A program made the translations under genes and the position numbers. Shown here piece by piece: positions 8,777-16,259 of a stretch of 64,000 nucleotides of DNA; within the stretch, counting starts at the first letter, position 1, and each line of letters opens with the position of its first letter. Source of the DNA: Nocardia terpenica. GTDB lineage: Bacteria; Actinomycetota; Actinomycetes; Mycobacteriales; Mycobacteriaceae. The DNA is taken from the NCBI RefSeq assembly GCF_013186535.1, contig NZ_JABMCZ010000004.1:1-64000 (forward strand). The letters run 5' to 3'. The notes under the pieces are model-generated. The model searched no databases. It was not told the origin of the DNA and was given only the letters and a program-made list of their open reading frames with translations.

Positions 8777-8863
8777 GAGACGGTATACGCCCATTTCCTG
8801 TGTCAGAGTCTTCGGAGACAGTTTATTTCCAGTATTCCGCCTTCTTCCGAGGAGTAGTGCAGA

Positions 8864-10048
8864 ATGTCGTTGATCAAGTCGCAGCCGAGGCCGGATCTCG
8901 TCGATCGGGCCAGGGATCTGGTGGAACCGATCCGGAAGTATGTCTCCTGGCACGAGGAACACCGGGAATTGCACCCGGAGGTATTGGACATGCTGGGCCG
9001 CAGCGAGCTGTTGAAAATGCGAGTTCCGGCGCGGTACGGCGGCAGCGTGGCGGATATGCGGACCATCGTCGATGTGATCTCGGAATTGGCGCGCGCCGAC
9101 GGTTCCGTCGGCTGGTCCTGCGTGTCGTTCACGATGGCCTCCTGGCTCTCGTCGCTGGTTCCGGACGAAACGCAGGACGTGATCTGGAACGATCCGGAGG
9201 TCCGGTTCTGCGGGTCGGTGGAATTGAACGGCGTCGCCGAGCCGACCGACGGCGGATACATTCTCAACGGCAGGTGGCACTTCAATACCGGGTCGCCGCA
9301 CGCGACCTGGGACGCGCATTTCGCCGTGCTGAAGCATCCGGACGGCACCGGCGAACCGGCCCTCGCGGTGGTTCCGGTGTCGAGCCTGACGCTCGTCGAC
9401 GACTGGCACACCTCGGGCCTGCGGGGCACCGGCAGCCGGACCTCGGTCGCGAAGGACCTGTTCGTGCCCGAGGGCTGGCTGGTGCGGATGCTGCCGATGG
9501 CGGTCGAGGGCAAGCTCGCGACCAAGCTCAATGCCGAGTACGAGGCGTGGCACGTGCCGTTCATGCAGATGGCGATCGCCGTGGCCAGCGCGCCCGCGCT
9601 CGGCATGGCGCACGCGGCGCTGGAGAACTACCTGGAACTGGTGCCGAAGCGGGCCATCACCTACACCCACTACGCGCGCCAGAGCGAGGCGCCGGTCACG
9701 CATCTGCAACTGGGTGAGGCCGTGCAGCTGATCAGCGAGGCCGAGTTCCACGTGTACCGCATGGTCGATCGCCTCGACAGCAAGGCCGCCTCCGGTGAGC
9801 CGTGGACCAACGAGGAGAAGGCCATCGCGCGCATGGACGCGGGCGCGGCGGTCGGGCGGGCCCGGCAGGCGGTGGACATCCTCGCCGACGCCGCGGGCGC
9901 CTCGTCCATCTACTCCCATGTGCCGCTGCAGCAGATCCAGCGCGACATCGGGGCCCTGCACCATCACGCGATCATGTATCCGAACACGAATCTGGAGACC
10001 CTCGGGCGCGTGCTGCTCGGCTTCGAGCCCAACACGGATTTCTTGTAA
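8864..10048 (+). CDS. Flavin-dependent monooxygenase of the acyl-CoA dehydrogenase fold, copy 2
   Basis: A 394-residue paralogue of the protein at 4868-6052: same length, same KMRVPARYGG block near residue 50, same DDWHTSGLRGTGS block in the middle, and the same ending, EPNTDFL here and EPNTYYI there. The two are divergent enough to have different substrates. Expected to need reduced flavin from a partner reductase. It ends 11 bp before the convergent exporter gene. Confidence 0.8.
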   Translation: MSLIKSQPRPDLVDRARDLVEPIRKYVSWHEEHRELHPEVLDMLGRSELLKMRVPARYGGSVADMRTIVDVISELARADGSVGWSCVSFTMASWLSSLVPDETQDVIWNDPEVRFCGSVELNGVAEPTDGGYILNGRWHFNTGSPHATWDAHFAVLKHPDGTGEPALAVVPVSSLTLVDDWHTSGLRGTGSRTSVAKDLFVPEGWLVRMLPMAVEGKLATKLNAEYEAWHVPFMQMAIAVASAPALGMAHAALENYLELVPKRAITYTHYARQSEAPVTHLQLGEAVQLISEAEFHVYRMVDRLDSKAASGEPWTNEEKAIARMDAGAAVGRARQAVDILADAAGASSIYSHVPLQQIQRDIGALHHHAIMYPNTNLETLGRVLLGFEPNTDFL

Positions 10049-10059
10049 TCGGTTGTGGT

Positions 10060-11493
10060 TCAACGGGCCCGGCCGCCGGAAGGGGAAGCGGCGGCCGGGT
10101 CCGTCTCCGCCGTCCGCCCGGGGCGACGAAGCAGGAGGCCGGTCAGTGCGCAGGCCACGGAGATCGCGACCACGACCAGCCAGCCGTGCCGGAACGCCTG
10201 CAGGGCACCGGCATTCGCGGCGGGCCTGCCGATGACGGCGACGAGCACGGCGACCCCGACCGCGATGCCGAGCTGCCGGATCATATTGACCGCGCCGGAG
10301 CCGGTGGCGAACCGGTCCGGGGGCAGCGCGGCGGTGGCCATGCCGAACAGCGTCGGAACCGTCAGTCCCACACCGACTCCGGTGAGCGCCGCGCCACCGA
10401 GCATGCCCGCGAGATAGTTCGGGTGCACCCGCATGGCGAGCACCCACCAGCCCAGCGCGGCGGCGAACGCGAGGCAGCCCGCCATCACGACGGGCCGGGC
10501 GCCGATGCGGGGCATGAGTTTTCCGGCGACGATCGACCACAGCGGCACCAGGGCGGGGCCGGGCGCGATCGCCAGGCCCGAGCGCAGCGCGGACCAGTGC
10601 CACACGTTCTGCACCCACAGCACACCGGACAGCAGATAGGCGCCCAGCGCGGCGGCGAACAGGAACGTCGACAGCGTGGCCAGGGCGAAGCTGCGGCTGC
10701 GCAGCAGGCCGATCTCCAGCACCGGGCTGGGATGGCGGGCCGAGCGCCAGGCGAAGGCCGCCATCGCCGCCACGGTCGCGACGAACAGGCCGAGCACGCG
10801 ATCCGACGACCAGCCCCAGTCCCCGCCGCGCACCAGCGCGAGCGTCAGCGCGGCGATGCCGACGATGAGCAGCCCGGCCCCGGCCGCATCCGGCCGCGGC
10901 TCGCGCCTGCCCTCCACATCGGGCAGCAGCCGCCACCCCATGAGCAGCACCACGATCCCGATGGGCAGGTTGATCAGGAACACCCAGCGCCAGGACAGCA
11001 GCACCAGGGGACCGGCGATGACGGGGGAGATCGCGGCCGCGGCGCTGGCCGTGGACGCCCAGACGCGGACCGCGCCCGCCCGCCGCTCCGGCTCGTAGGC
11101 CGCGAGCACCAGGCTCAGCGAGGTGGGGACCAGCATGGCCGCGCCGACCGCCTGTAGCGCCCGGAAGCCGACCAGCATCGGGACGCTGACGGACAGGGCG
11201 CAGGCGGCCGAGGCCGCGATGAATACCGCGACCCCGAGCAGGAATCCCGTTCTGCGGCTGGTGCGGTCGGCCATCCGCCCGGCGGGCACCAGCAGCGCCG
11301 CGAAGACGATGGTGTACGCGTTCAGGATCCAGCTCAGCTCGCCGACGTCGGGGGTGTGCATGCCGGAGGCGATGGACGGCAGGGCGACATTGACGATGAA
11401 CAGATCGAGATTGGGCAGGACCACCCCGAGCGCCGCGGTGGCGAGGACCCGGCCGGGCGTCCATGTCCTGTCGATGGCCGATGGCGCTGCCAT
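10060..11493 (-). CDS. MFS drug exporter, DHA2 family, second copy
   Basis: A 477-residue membrane protein of the 14-helix DHA2 family. Markers are NLDLFIVNVALPSIA in TM1, GRMADRTSRRTGF as motif A, and an IAAGPL-like proline/glycine stretch in TM5. It is not a close copy of the exporter at 1366-2760. Its start has two copies of the putative HxlR operator at 31 and 62 bp upstream, so it is probably induced with the DUF899 operon. A self-protective efflux role is inferred. Confidence 0.88.
   Translation of the reverse strand: MAAPSAIDRTWTPGRVLATAALGVVLPNLDLFIVNVALPSIASGMHTPDVGELSWILNAYTIVFAALLVPAGRMADRTSRRTGFLLGVAVFIAASAACALSVSVPMLVGFRALQAVGAAMLVPTSLSLVLAAYEPERRAGAVRVWASTASAAAAISPVIAGPLVLLSWRWVFLINLPIGIVVLLMGWRLLPDVEGRREPRPDAAGAGLLIVGIAALTLALVRGGDWGWSSDRVLGLFVATVAAMAAFAWRSARHPSPVLEIGLLRSRSFALATLSTFLFAAALGAYLLSGVLWVQNVWHWSALRSGLAIAPGPALVPLWSIVAGKLMPRIGARPVVMAGCLAFAAALGWWVLAMRVHPNYLAGMLGGAALTGVGVGLTVPTLFGMATAALPPDRFATGSGAVNMIRQLGIAVGVAVLVAVIGRPAANAGALQAFRHGWLVVVAISVACALTGLLLRRPGRTAETDPAAASPSGGRAR
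10068..10099. terminator. GC hairpin between convergent genes
   Basis: CCCGGCCGCC (10068-10077) pairs with GGCGGCCGGG (10090-10099) across a 12-nt loop. It lies just after the flavin monooxygenase stop and inside the last codons of the exporter. There is no T-run, so it could also simply be GC-rich coding sequence. Confidence 0.4.
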
Positions 11494-11523
11494 GCCTCGT
11501 TCACCCCCGTACCTAGCGCCGCA

Positions 11524-11538
11524 CTTTCATGATAGAAG
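11524..11538 (+). promoter_or_regulatory. Putative HxlR-type operator, site C1
   Basis: CTTTCATGATAGAAG keeps the CTT...TGAT...AAG frame of the palindrome and lies 31 bp upstream of the second exporter start. Confidence 0.45.
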
Positions 11539-11554
11539 TACGGTACTCACGGAG

Positions 11555-11569
11555 ATAGCATCATGCAAG
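11555..11569 (-). promoter_or_regulatory. Putative HxlR-type operator, site C2
   Basis: On the reverse strand it reads CTTGCATGATGCTAT. It starts exactly 31 bp from site C1, the same spacing as between B1 and B2. Confidence 0.5.
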
Positions 11570-11589
11570 CGCTGGAAAAGTGTTGCGGC

Positions 11590-12069
11590 TCAATCGGAGA
11601 ACAACCGGCCGAGTCGCTCGAGGGTCGCGGTCATGGCCGCGGTCCACACGGCGCCGTTGCCGAGGGCGGCCCGCTCGTCGGCCGCCGCCTTCGAGCAGTC
11701 GTAGCTCTCCGTCACGACGGTGGCGTCCGGGCCGTCGGGCGTGAGCTCGAAGCTCCACCGCTGCCCCCAGAACCGGCCCGCGCGCGGGTGGCCGCGGCCC
11801 GCCTGCGGTTCCCAGCCGATGCGCCGGTCCGGCTCGTAATCGACGACGTGGTTGTTCATCTCGTAGTCGCCGAGGCGGTCGGCGTGCATTGCCATGACGA
11901 ACACATCCCCCACGCCGGCGATCACCGCGCCGGACACCAGGCCGCGCAGCAGGCCCGAGCCGTCGATCTCCGGATGCGCGCGCGGGTCGGCGAGCACCCG
12001 GAAGATGTCGGCCGCGGGCGCGGCGATCCGCCGCGACACCCGGACCGGTGCACAGTTGTCCTCGCTCAT
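11590..12069 (-). CDS. START/SRPBCC-fold protein (AHSA1/polyketide-cyclase-like)
   Basis: A 159-residue protein from ATG 12069, preceded by AGGAGG. It opens with VRVSRRIAAPAADIFRVLADPRAHPEID, the typical first strand and helix of the helix-grip fold, and ends with the long C-terminal helix TAAMTATLERLGRLF. The fold binds hydrophobic ligands and includes polyketide cyclases. It also includes the calicheamicin self-resistance proteins CalC, CalU16 and CalU19. In an enediyne cluster both a cyclase and a resistance role are plausible, and the sequence alone cannot decide. Confidence 0.8.
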   Translation of the reverse strand: MSEDNCAPVRVSRRIAAPAADIFRVLADPRAHPEIDGSGLLRGLVSGAVIAGVGDVFVMAMHADRLGDYEMNNHVVDYEPDRRIGWEPQAGRGHPRAGRFWGQRWSFELTPDGPDATVVTESYDCSKAAADERAALGNGAVWTAAMTATLERLGRLFSD

Positions 12070-12148
12070 CGACGGCCTCCTCGTGCGTGTCGCGGATCGC
12101 TCCAGTATCCGGCGCGCGGATTGCGCACGATCGAAGTAGCACCCGAGC

Positions 12149-12165
12149 GGGTTCGAGACGAACCC
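12149..12165. promoter_or_regulatory. Perfect inverted repeat directly before a GTG start
   Basis: GGGTTCG-aga-CGAACCC is a perfect 7-bp inverted repeat with a 3-nt centre, ending 1 nt before the GTG start of the SDR at 12167. It occupies the place of a ribosome site. It could be an operator or an RNA hairpin affecting initiation. Confidence 0.4.
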
Positions 12166-12166
12166 T

Positions 12167-12922
12167 GTGACGGTGTGGCGCAATGATGCGGCGACGCCGA
12201 TCGCCCTGGTGACCGGCGCGAACCGCGGGCTGGGCAAGGAGACCGCGCGGCAGCTGGCCGAGCGGGGTGTGCGCGTGATGCTGGGCAGCCGGGACCCCGA
12301 TCGCGGGGCGGAGGTCGCGGCCGAGCTGGCCGCCGCCGGGGCGAGCGTGCGGCCGGTGCGACTGGATGTCACCGACCCGGCCACCGTGCGGGCGGCCGCG
12401 GACCGGATCGACGAAATCCACGGCCGCCTCGACATTCTCGTGAACAACGCCGGGATCTCGATCGCCGCGCCCGCCACCGAGACCGACGGCGCGCTGCTGC
12501 GCCGGGTCGTCGACGTCAATGTGGTGGGCGCGGCGGATGTCATCTGCGTGTTCCTGCCGCTGCTGCGGCGCTCGGCCGCGCCGCGCATCGTCAATCTGTC
12601 CAGCACCGCGGCCTCGCTGACGCTGACGCGCGAGCATCCGGACTTCGGGCCGGAGCCGGACACCCGGCTGGCGTACACGACGTCCAAGGCCGCGCTCAAC
12701 ATGCTGACGGTGCAGTACGCCAACGCTTTTCGCCGCGAACCGGGGCTGCGGCACATCAAGATCAATTCGGTGTCGCCGGGTTATGTCGCGACCGATCTGA
12801 CCCGGCATCGCGGTACCCGCACCGTGGCCGAGGGCGCGGGGGTCGTCGTCCGGTTGGCCACCCTGCCCGCGGACGGTCCCTCGGGCGGGTTCTTCGACGA
12901 CAAGGGATCCCTGCCGTGGTAG
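12167..12922 (+). CDS. Short-chain dehydrogenase/reductase
   Basis: Classical SDR of 251 residues with TGANRGLG near residue 18, NNAG and the catalytic YTTSK, ending GGFFDDKGSLPW as in many actinobacterial SDRs. The start is GTG 12167, with an alternative GTG at 12173; neither has a clear Shine-Dalgarno, and a short perfect inverted repeat sits right in front. Divergent from the SRPBCC gene (97 bp apart) and followed after 30 bp by the SnoaL-like gene. An NAD(P)H-dependent redox step on a pathway intermediate is likely. Confidence 0.87.
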   Translation: MTVWRNDAATPIALVTGANRGLGKETARQLAERGVRVMLGSRDPDRGAEVAAELAAAGASVRPVRLDVTDPATVRAAADRIDEIHGRLDILVNNAGISIAAPATETDGALLRRVVDVNVVGAADVICVFLPLLRRSAAPRIVNLSSTAASLTLTREHPDFGPEPDTRLAYTTSKAALNMLTVQYANAFRREPGLRHIKINSVSPGYVATDLTRHRGTRTVAEGAGVVVRLATLPADGPSGGFFDDKGSLPW

Positions 12923-12952
12923 TCACCGGCAGGCGAACGAAGGAGGGAACGG

Positions 12953-13420
12953 ATGGATTCCACCAGCACTGTCGAGCTCGATCGGGTGATCGAGCACTAT
13001 CACCGCGGCATCGGCATATTCATGACCGGGGACCACGAACCCGCCTCGCGGGTGCTGTCCCGGCGTGGCGACGTCAGCCTCGGTAATCCCTTCGGCCCGT
13101 GGGTGCGCGGGCTCCCGGAGGTGATCGCGGCGATGAGCCGCGCCGCGACGCAGTTCCGGGACGGCCGCGCCCTGGGTTTCGACCGGATCTCGCAGTGGGT
13201 GGCCGCGGACCTGGCCGCGATCGTCGAATTGGAACGACTGGAATCGAGGGTGGGCGGGCGCCCCGAGGTCGCGCCGGTGAACCTGCGGGCCACCAGTGTC
13301 TTTCGTCGGGAGGAGGACGGCTGGTGGCTGGTGCACCGGCACGTCGACACCACCGCCGCCGCCTCGACGGTGGAGGCGGTGGTGAGCGCGCTGCTCGCCA
13401 GCGGCGCGTCGGCTCCCTAG
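12953..13420 (+). CDS. SnoaL-like / NTF2-fold protein
   Basis: A 155-residue protein with the NTF2-like layout: an N-terminal helix pair (LDRVIEHYHRGIGIFMTGDHEPASRVLSRRGDVSLGNP), a helix around the PEVIAAM segment and final strands ending FRREEDGWWLVHRHVD. The family contains polyketide cyclases, isomerases and many proteins of unknown role. It follows the SDR by 30 bp and probably shares its transcript. It ends 2 bp before the convergent HxlR stop. Possible roles are aldol cyclisation or hydroxylation support. Confidence 0.75.
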   Translation: MDSTSTVELDRVIEHYHRGIGIFMTGDHEPASRVLSRRGDVSLGNPFGPWVRGLPEVIAAMSRAATQFRDGRALGFDRISQWVAADLAAIVELERLESRVGGRPEVAPVNLRATSVFRREEDGWWLVHRHVDTTAAASTVEAVVSALLASGASAP

Positions 13421-13422
13421 GG

Positions 13423-13920
13423 TCAGCGGCGGGCGGACGGGCGTTCGCGCCGGGAGGCGGTGGGGCGGGGCAGGATCTGCGGCTCGCCCCGCGACACGAC
13501 GTGATCGGGATGCAGCGACTCCGCGCAGGCCGAGCAGGTGATGGCCTGTTCGATCTCGCCACCGCACCCGGCGTGCTCGTACACCACCGGCGGCCCGTCC
13601 GGCGCCGCCCACCGGTCGCCCCACATGGTGAGGGCGACCAGGACCGGCTGGATGGCCCGGCCCTTCTCGGTGAGCAGGTACTCGTAGTGGTCGGGATGCT
13701 CCGAATACTTCCGTCGCTCCATCAGGCCCGCGGCCACGAAGCCGTCCAGGCGGGTCGCGAGAATGTTCGCCGCCAGGCCGAGCCTGCGCTGGAAGTCGCT
13801 GAAACGCGTGACGCCCATGAAGATGGCGTCGCGCATGATCAGCAGGCTCCAGCGTTCCCCCACCACCTCCAGCGCGCGAGCGATGGAGCAGTTCTGTGCG
13901 TCATACGTGCGGCCAAGCAT
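13423..13920 (-). CDS. HxlR-family transcriptional regulator
   Basis: A 165-residue winged-helix protein. The N-terminal CSIARALEVVGERWSLLIMRD and FSDFQRRLGLAANILATRL are diagnostic of HxlR. Cys11, just before the first helix, is at the place of the redox-sensing cysteine in YodB and HypR, so electrophile or quinone sensing is possible. The C-terminal part holds CGG and CSAC pairs that could form a zinc ribbon. It lies 30 bp downstream of the AhpD-like gene, so the two are probably one operon. It is the best candidate to bind the seven palindromes in this region, including one before its own start. Confidence 0.9.
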   Translation of the reverse strand: MLGRTYDAQNCSIARALEVVGERWSLLIMRDAIFMGVTRFSDFQRRLGLAANILATRLDGFVAAGLMERRKYSEHPDHYEYLLTEKGRAIQPVLVALTMWGDRWAAPDGPPVVYEHAGCGGEIEQAITCSACAESLHPDHVVSRGEPQILPRPTASRRERPSARR

Positions 13921-13939
13921 AATCCCAGGTTACCCGATA

Positions 13940-13954
13940 CTTGCATGACACTAG
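13940..13954 (+). promoter_or_regulatory. Putative HxlR-type operator, site D
   Basis: CTTGCATGACACTAG keeps the left arm and centre of the palindrome. It is 20 bp upstream of the HxlR start and overlaps the stop codon of the AhpD-like gene. Confidence 0.4.
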
Positions 13955-15081
13955 CTGAGCGATGGGCGGATTTGTGCGCCGTCCTCGGCGACCGCGGTCC
14001 CCTCGGCCGCCGTCGGGGTGACCGTCATCCAGGTGCTGACCCGGCGGGCCGCGGAAAGGCTTGCCCAGGAGGTCAATTCGATTAGCGTGCGGTCGTCCGG
14101 GTGGTCGCGGCGGAACTGTTCCACGACGGATCGGTCGACCTGGTAGGAGGCGATGGCGGTGAGCAGGGCCAGGCGGGCCGCGGGCCGCTGCGCCTGCGGC
14201 AGGGCGGCCGCGGCGTCGGCGGCCCAGGCCCGGCTCGGCCCGCGGTGCTCGCCGTGCCAGTCGGCCAGCTGCGCGCCGACCAGCTCGCGGACCGGCGCGG
14301 GCACCGACTCGGCCCCGGCGCGCTCCACGGCGGCGTAGGCGCGGGCGAACCCGTCGGCCACGGCCGGGCTGGGCGCCGCCCAAACCAGGTCGGCGGGATG
14401 CGGAGCGGGCGGCAGCAGCGGCAGCGAACGGCCGGGTTCGGGGGTGGTGTCGGCGGCCGCGCGGATCATCCCGCCGAGCACCCGCATGACCGGGCCGAGC
14501 GCGAGGCGCGGCACGCCGGGCGGCAGCGGGACCTCGCCGAGGAACACATTGACCATGCGGTTGAGGTAGTGCAGCAGCACGGCGGTGCCGACGAGTTCCG
14601 GCGCCTGCTCGGCCGGGAAGGGCGGTTGCTGCCGGGCGGCCGTGTCCGCCGAGGCGCTGGCCCGGGCCCACCGCGCGACCGCCCGCAGGGTGGGGTCGGC
14701 GAGGGATTCGACCCGATCGTCGGCGAGGGTGGCGGCGTCGGCGGCGCGGACCAGTCCGTGCAGGGTGCCGCTGTGCACGGTGACGCAGAACGGGCACTCG
14801 TTGCCGAGCGAGACGGCCGTGGCCACCGCCTCCTTGACCGGCCGGTCGACGACCCCGGTGACCAGCAGCGACTCGCGCAGCATGAGCCAGCTGGCGGCCA
14901 GCACCTCCGCCGCGGGGGAGTGCAGCGTGACGGGCGGTGCGAGCAGGCCGAAGTCGCGCTCGAGCTGCCGGTAGACCTGCGCGGTGAGGCCGTCGGCCGC
15001 GGCGGCGCGCACCGGCGACACGTACCGAATCTGGGTCAGCCCCAATTGCCCGAGCACCGTCCGCATCCGGTGATTGCTCAT
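13951..15081 (-). CDS. AhpD-like carboxymuconolactone-decarboxylase family protein, long form
   Basis: A 376-residue protein from ATG 15081, with GGAGGGG about 7 nt upstream. The N-terminal half carries the AhpD-type motif ECPFCVTVHSGTLHG, in which the CxxC plus His act as a peroxidase or thiol relay site. It is twice the usual length of AhpD (about 180 residues). The second half (LPLLPPAPHPADLVWAA onward) has no CxxC and looks like a degenerate second domain. The putative HxlR operator E is 53 bp upstream, and HxlR follows downstream. A peroxide or electrophile defence role under HxlR control is inferred. Confidence 0.82.
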   Translation of the reverse strand: MSNHRMRTVLGQLGLTQIRYVSPVRAAAADGLTAQVYRQLERDFGLLAPPVTLHSPAAEVLAASWLMLRESLLVTGVVDRPVKEAVATAVSLGNECPFCVTVHSGTLHGLVRAADAATLADDRVESLADPTLRAVARWARASASADTAARQQPPFPAEQAPELVGTAVLLHYLNRMVNVFLGEVPLPPGVPRLALGPVMRVLGGMIRAAADTTPEPGRSLPLLPPAPHPADLVWAAPSPAVADGFARAYAAVERAGAESVPAPVRELVGAQLADWHGEHRGPSRAWAADAAAALPQAQRPAARLALLTAIASYQVDRSVVEQFRRDHPDDRTLIELTSWASLSAARRVSTWMTVTPTAAEGTAVAEDGAQIRPSLS

Positions 15082-15133
15082 GTCCGCACCCCTCCGCATG
15101 CCCCTCGCCGATCTCGCGTCGGTGAGCGGTGAG

Positions 15134-15148
15134 CTTTTGTGATGAAAG
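15134..15148 (+). promoter_or_regulatory. Putative HxlR-type operator, site E
   Basis: CTTTTGTGATGAAAG keeps the GTGATG centre and the outer CTT/AAG. It is 53 bp upstream of the AhpD-like gene and 120 bp upstream of the divergent DinB-like gene, so either or both could be controlled. Confidence 0.5.
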
Positions 15149-15267
15149 CAGTCTACGCAGCCGGGTCGCCGCCGGGCAAGGGGCGGGAAATGCGTAGCGA
15201 ATCAACGACATTCGACCGCGCACGCTGGGAGAAGTGCGGACCGCCGGTCCGGCGTTACCTTCGACCC

Positions 15268-16119
15268 ATGGTCGAGGTCATTACCGCCGAACAGTGGCGA
15301 GCGGCGCGCGCGGCGGTCGCGGATAGCGGGGATCGGTTCGCCGAACTGGTGCGCTCGGTCGCGCCGGACGCGATGGCCACCCGGGACTGGACGGTGGCCG
15401 ATACGGCCGCCCATGTCGACGCGATCGCGTTGTGGGACACCACACTCGGGCGCACCGACGACATTCCCGCGCCGTGGAACACGCTCCAGGACGAGATCCA
15501 GGCGACCGGTGTGGACACCGTCCACCGGCTGAACGACCACACCATGGCGGGGCTTGCGGAGCGCGACACCCGGGTGCTCGCCGAGCAGGTGCGCGCCCAC
15601 GTCGACGAATTGCTGCGCGCCAGTGCCGATCTGGATCCCGACCTGCCGGTCGGGTGGCTCGGCGGTTCGCGGGTCCCGGTCGCCGGGCTGCTCGCGCACC
15701 TGACCAACGAATTCCAGATCCACGGCCGAGACATCGCCCGCGCCACCGGGTCTCGATGGGACCAGTCGCAGGAGTACGCGGCCCAGTTCATGGAGCTGTT
15801 CGTGCTCGGCATGACCCGGCACGGGATCGGGCGGCTGCTGCACCACGACGGCCCGCCGAACCAGCGGCGCGTCGCGGTCGAATTCCGTTCCCGGTACACG
15901 ACTCCCGCGACGCTGGTGCTCGACCACGAGCGGGTGACCGTCGGCCGACCGGGCGACCCGGTGGACGTCCGCATCGGATTCGAGCCGGTCGCCTTCAATC
16001 TGATGATGTTCGGCCGGATGGGCAAGCCGCGCGCGGCGCTCACCGGCAAGCTACGGATCGGGGGTCCGCGGCCCTGGTTGCTGCCGACTTTCCTTCGTAC
16101 CGTTCGGTTTCCATCCTGA
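15268..16119 (+). CDS. Maleylpyruvate-isomerase-family mycothiol-dependent protein (DinB-like), copy 1
   Basis: A 283-residue protein from ATG 15268. The frame is open upstream, but residues before MVEVITAEQW look non-coding. The N-terminal DinB-like helical bundle holds VADTAAHVDAIALWD and LLAHLTNEFQIHGRDIARATG, with His residues at the usual metal-binding places. A C-terminal SCP2/MDMPI-like beta domain follows. The family uses mycothiol in isomerase or conjugation reactions. No clear ribosome site precedes this start. A thiol-based detoxification role would fit the neighbourhood. Confidence 0.75.
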   Translation: MVEVITAEQWRAARAAVADSGDRFAELVRSVAPDAMATRDWTVADTAAHVDAIALWDTTLGRTDDIPAPWNTLQDEIQATGVDTVHRLNDHTMAGLAERDTRVLAEQVRAHVDELLRASADLDPDLPVGWLGGSRVPVAGLLAHLTNEFQIHGRDIARATGSRWDQSQEYAAQFMELFVLGMTRHGIGRLLHHDGPPNQRRVAVEFRSRYTTPATLVLDHERVTVGRPGDPVDVRIGFEPVAFNLMMFGRMGKPRAALTGKLRIGGPRPWLLPTFLRTVRFPS

Positions 16120-16259
16120 TCGAATACCCGGCCGAATTCGGCCATTGTGGACGAAACACCGGGCGGGTCCGGCTGCCGCCGTCGCATACTGAGGCCCGTC
16201 TCCGGCGCGCCGATCCAGCGGCATCCATCTCTGCGGGACCATGAGAGAAAGGGGCCGCC

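Noticed and set aside
7186..8788. Similar 19-bp stretches GGGCAATTT...AGACGGT near 7190 and 8769
   Set aside because: Only two imperfect copies, no palindrome, different positions relative to genes; chance matches of this quality are expected in 64 kb.
7982..11464. Reverse-strand open frame of 1160 codons across two forward genes
   Set aside because: Its composition is Arg/His/Gly/Pro-rich with no recognisable domains; the forward frames encode clear protein families.
12149..12168. GGTTCGAGA resembling a tRNA T-loop
   Set aside because: The flanking bases do not form a 5-bp T-stem and no acceptor, D or anticodon arms can be built.
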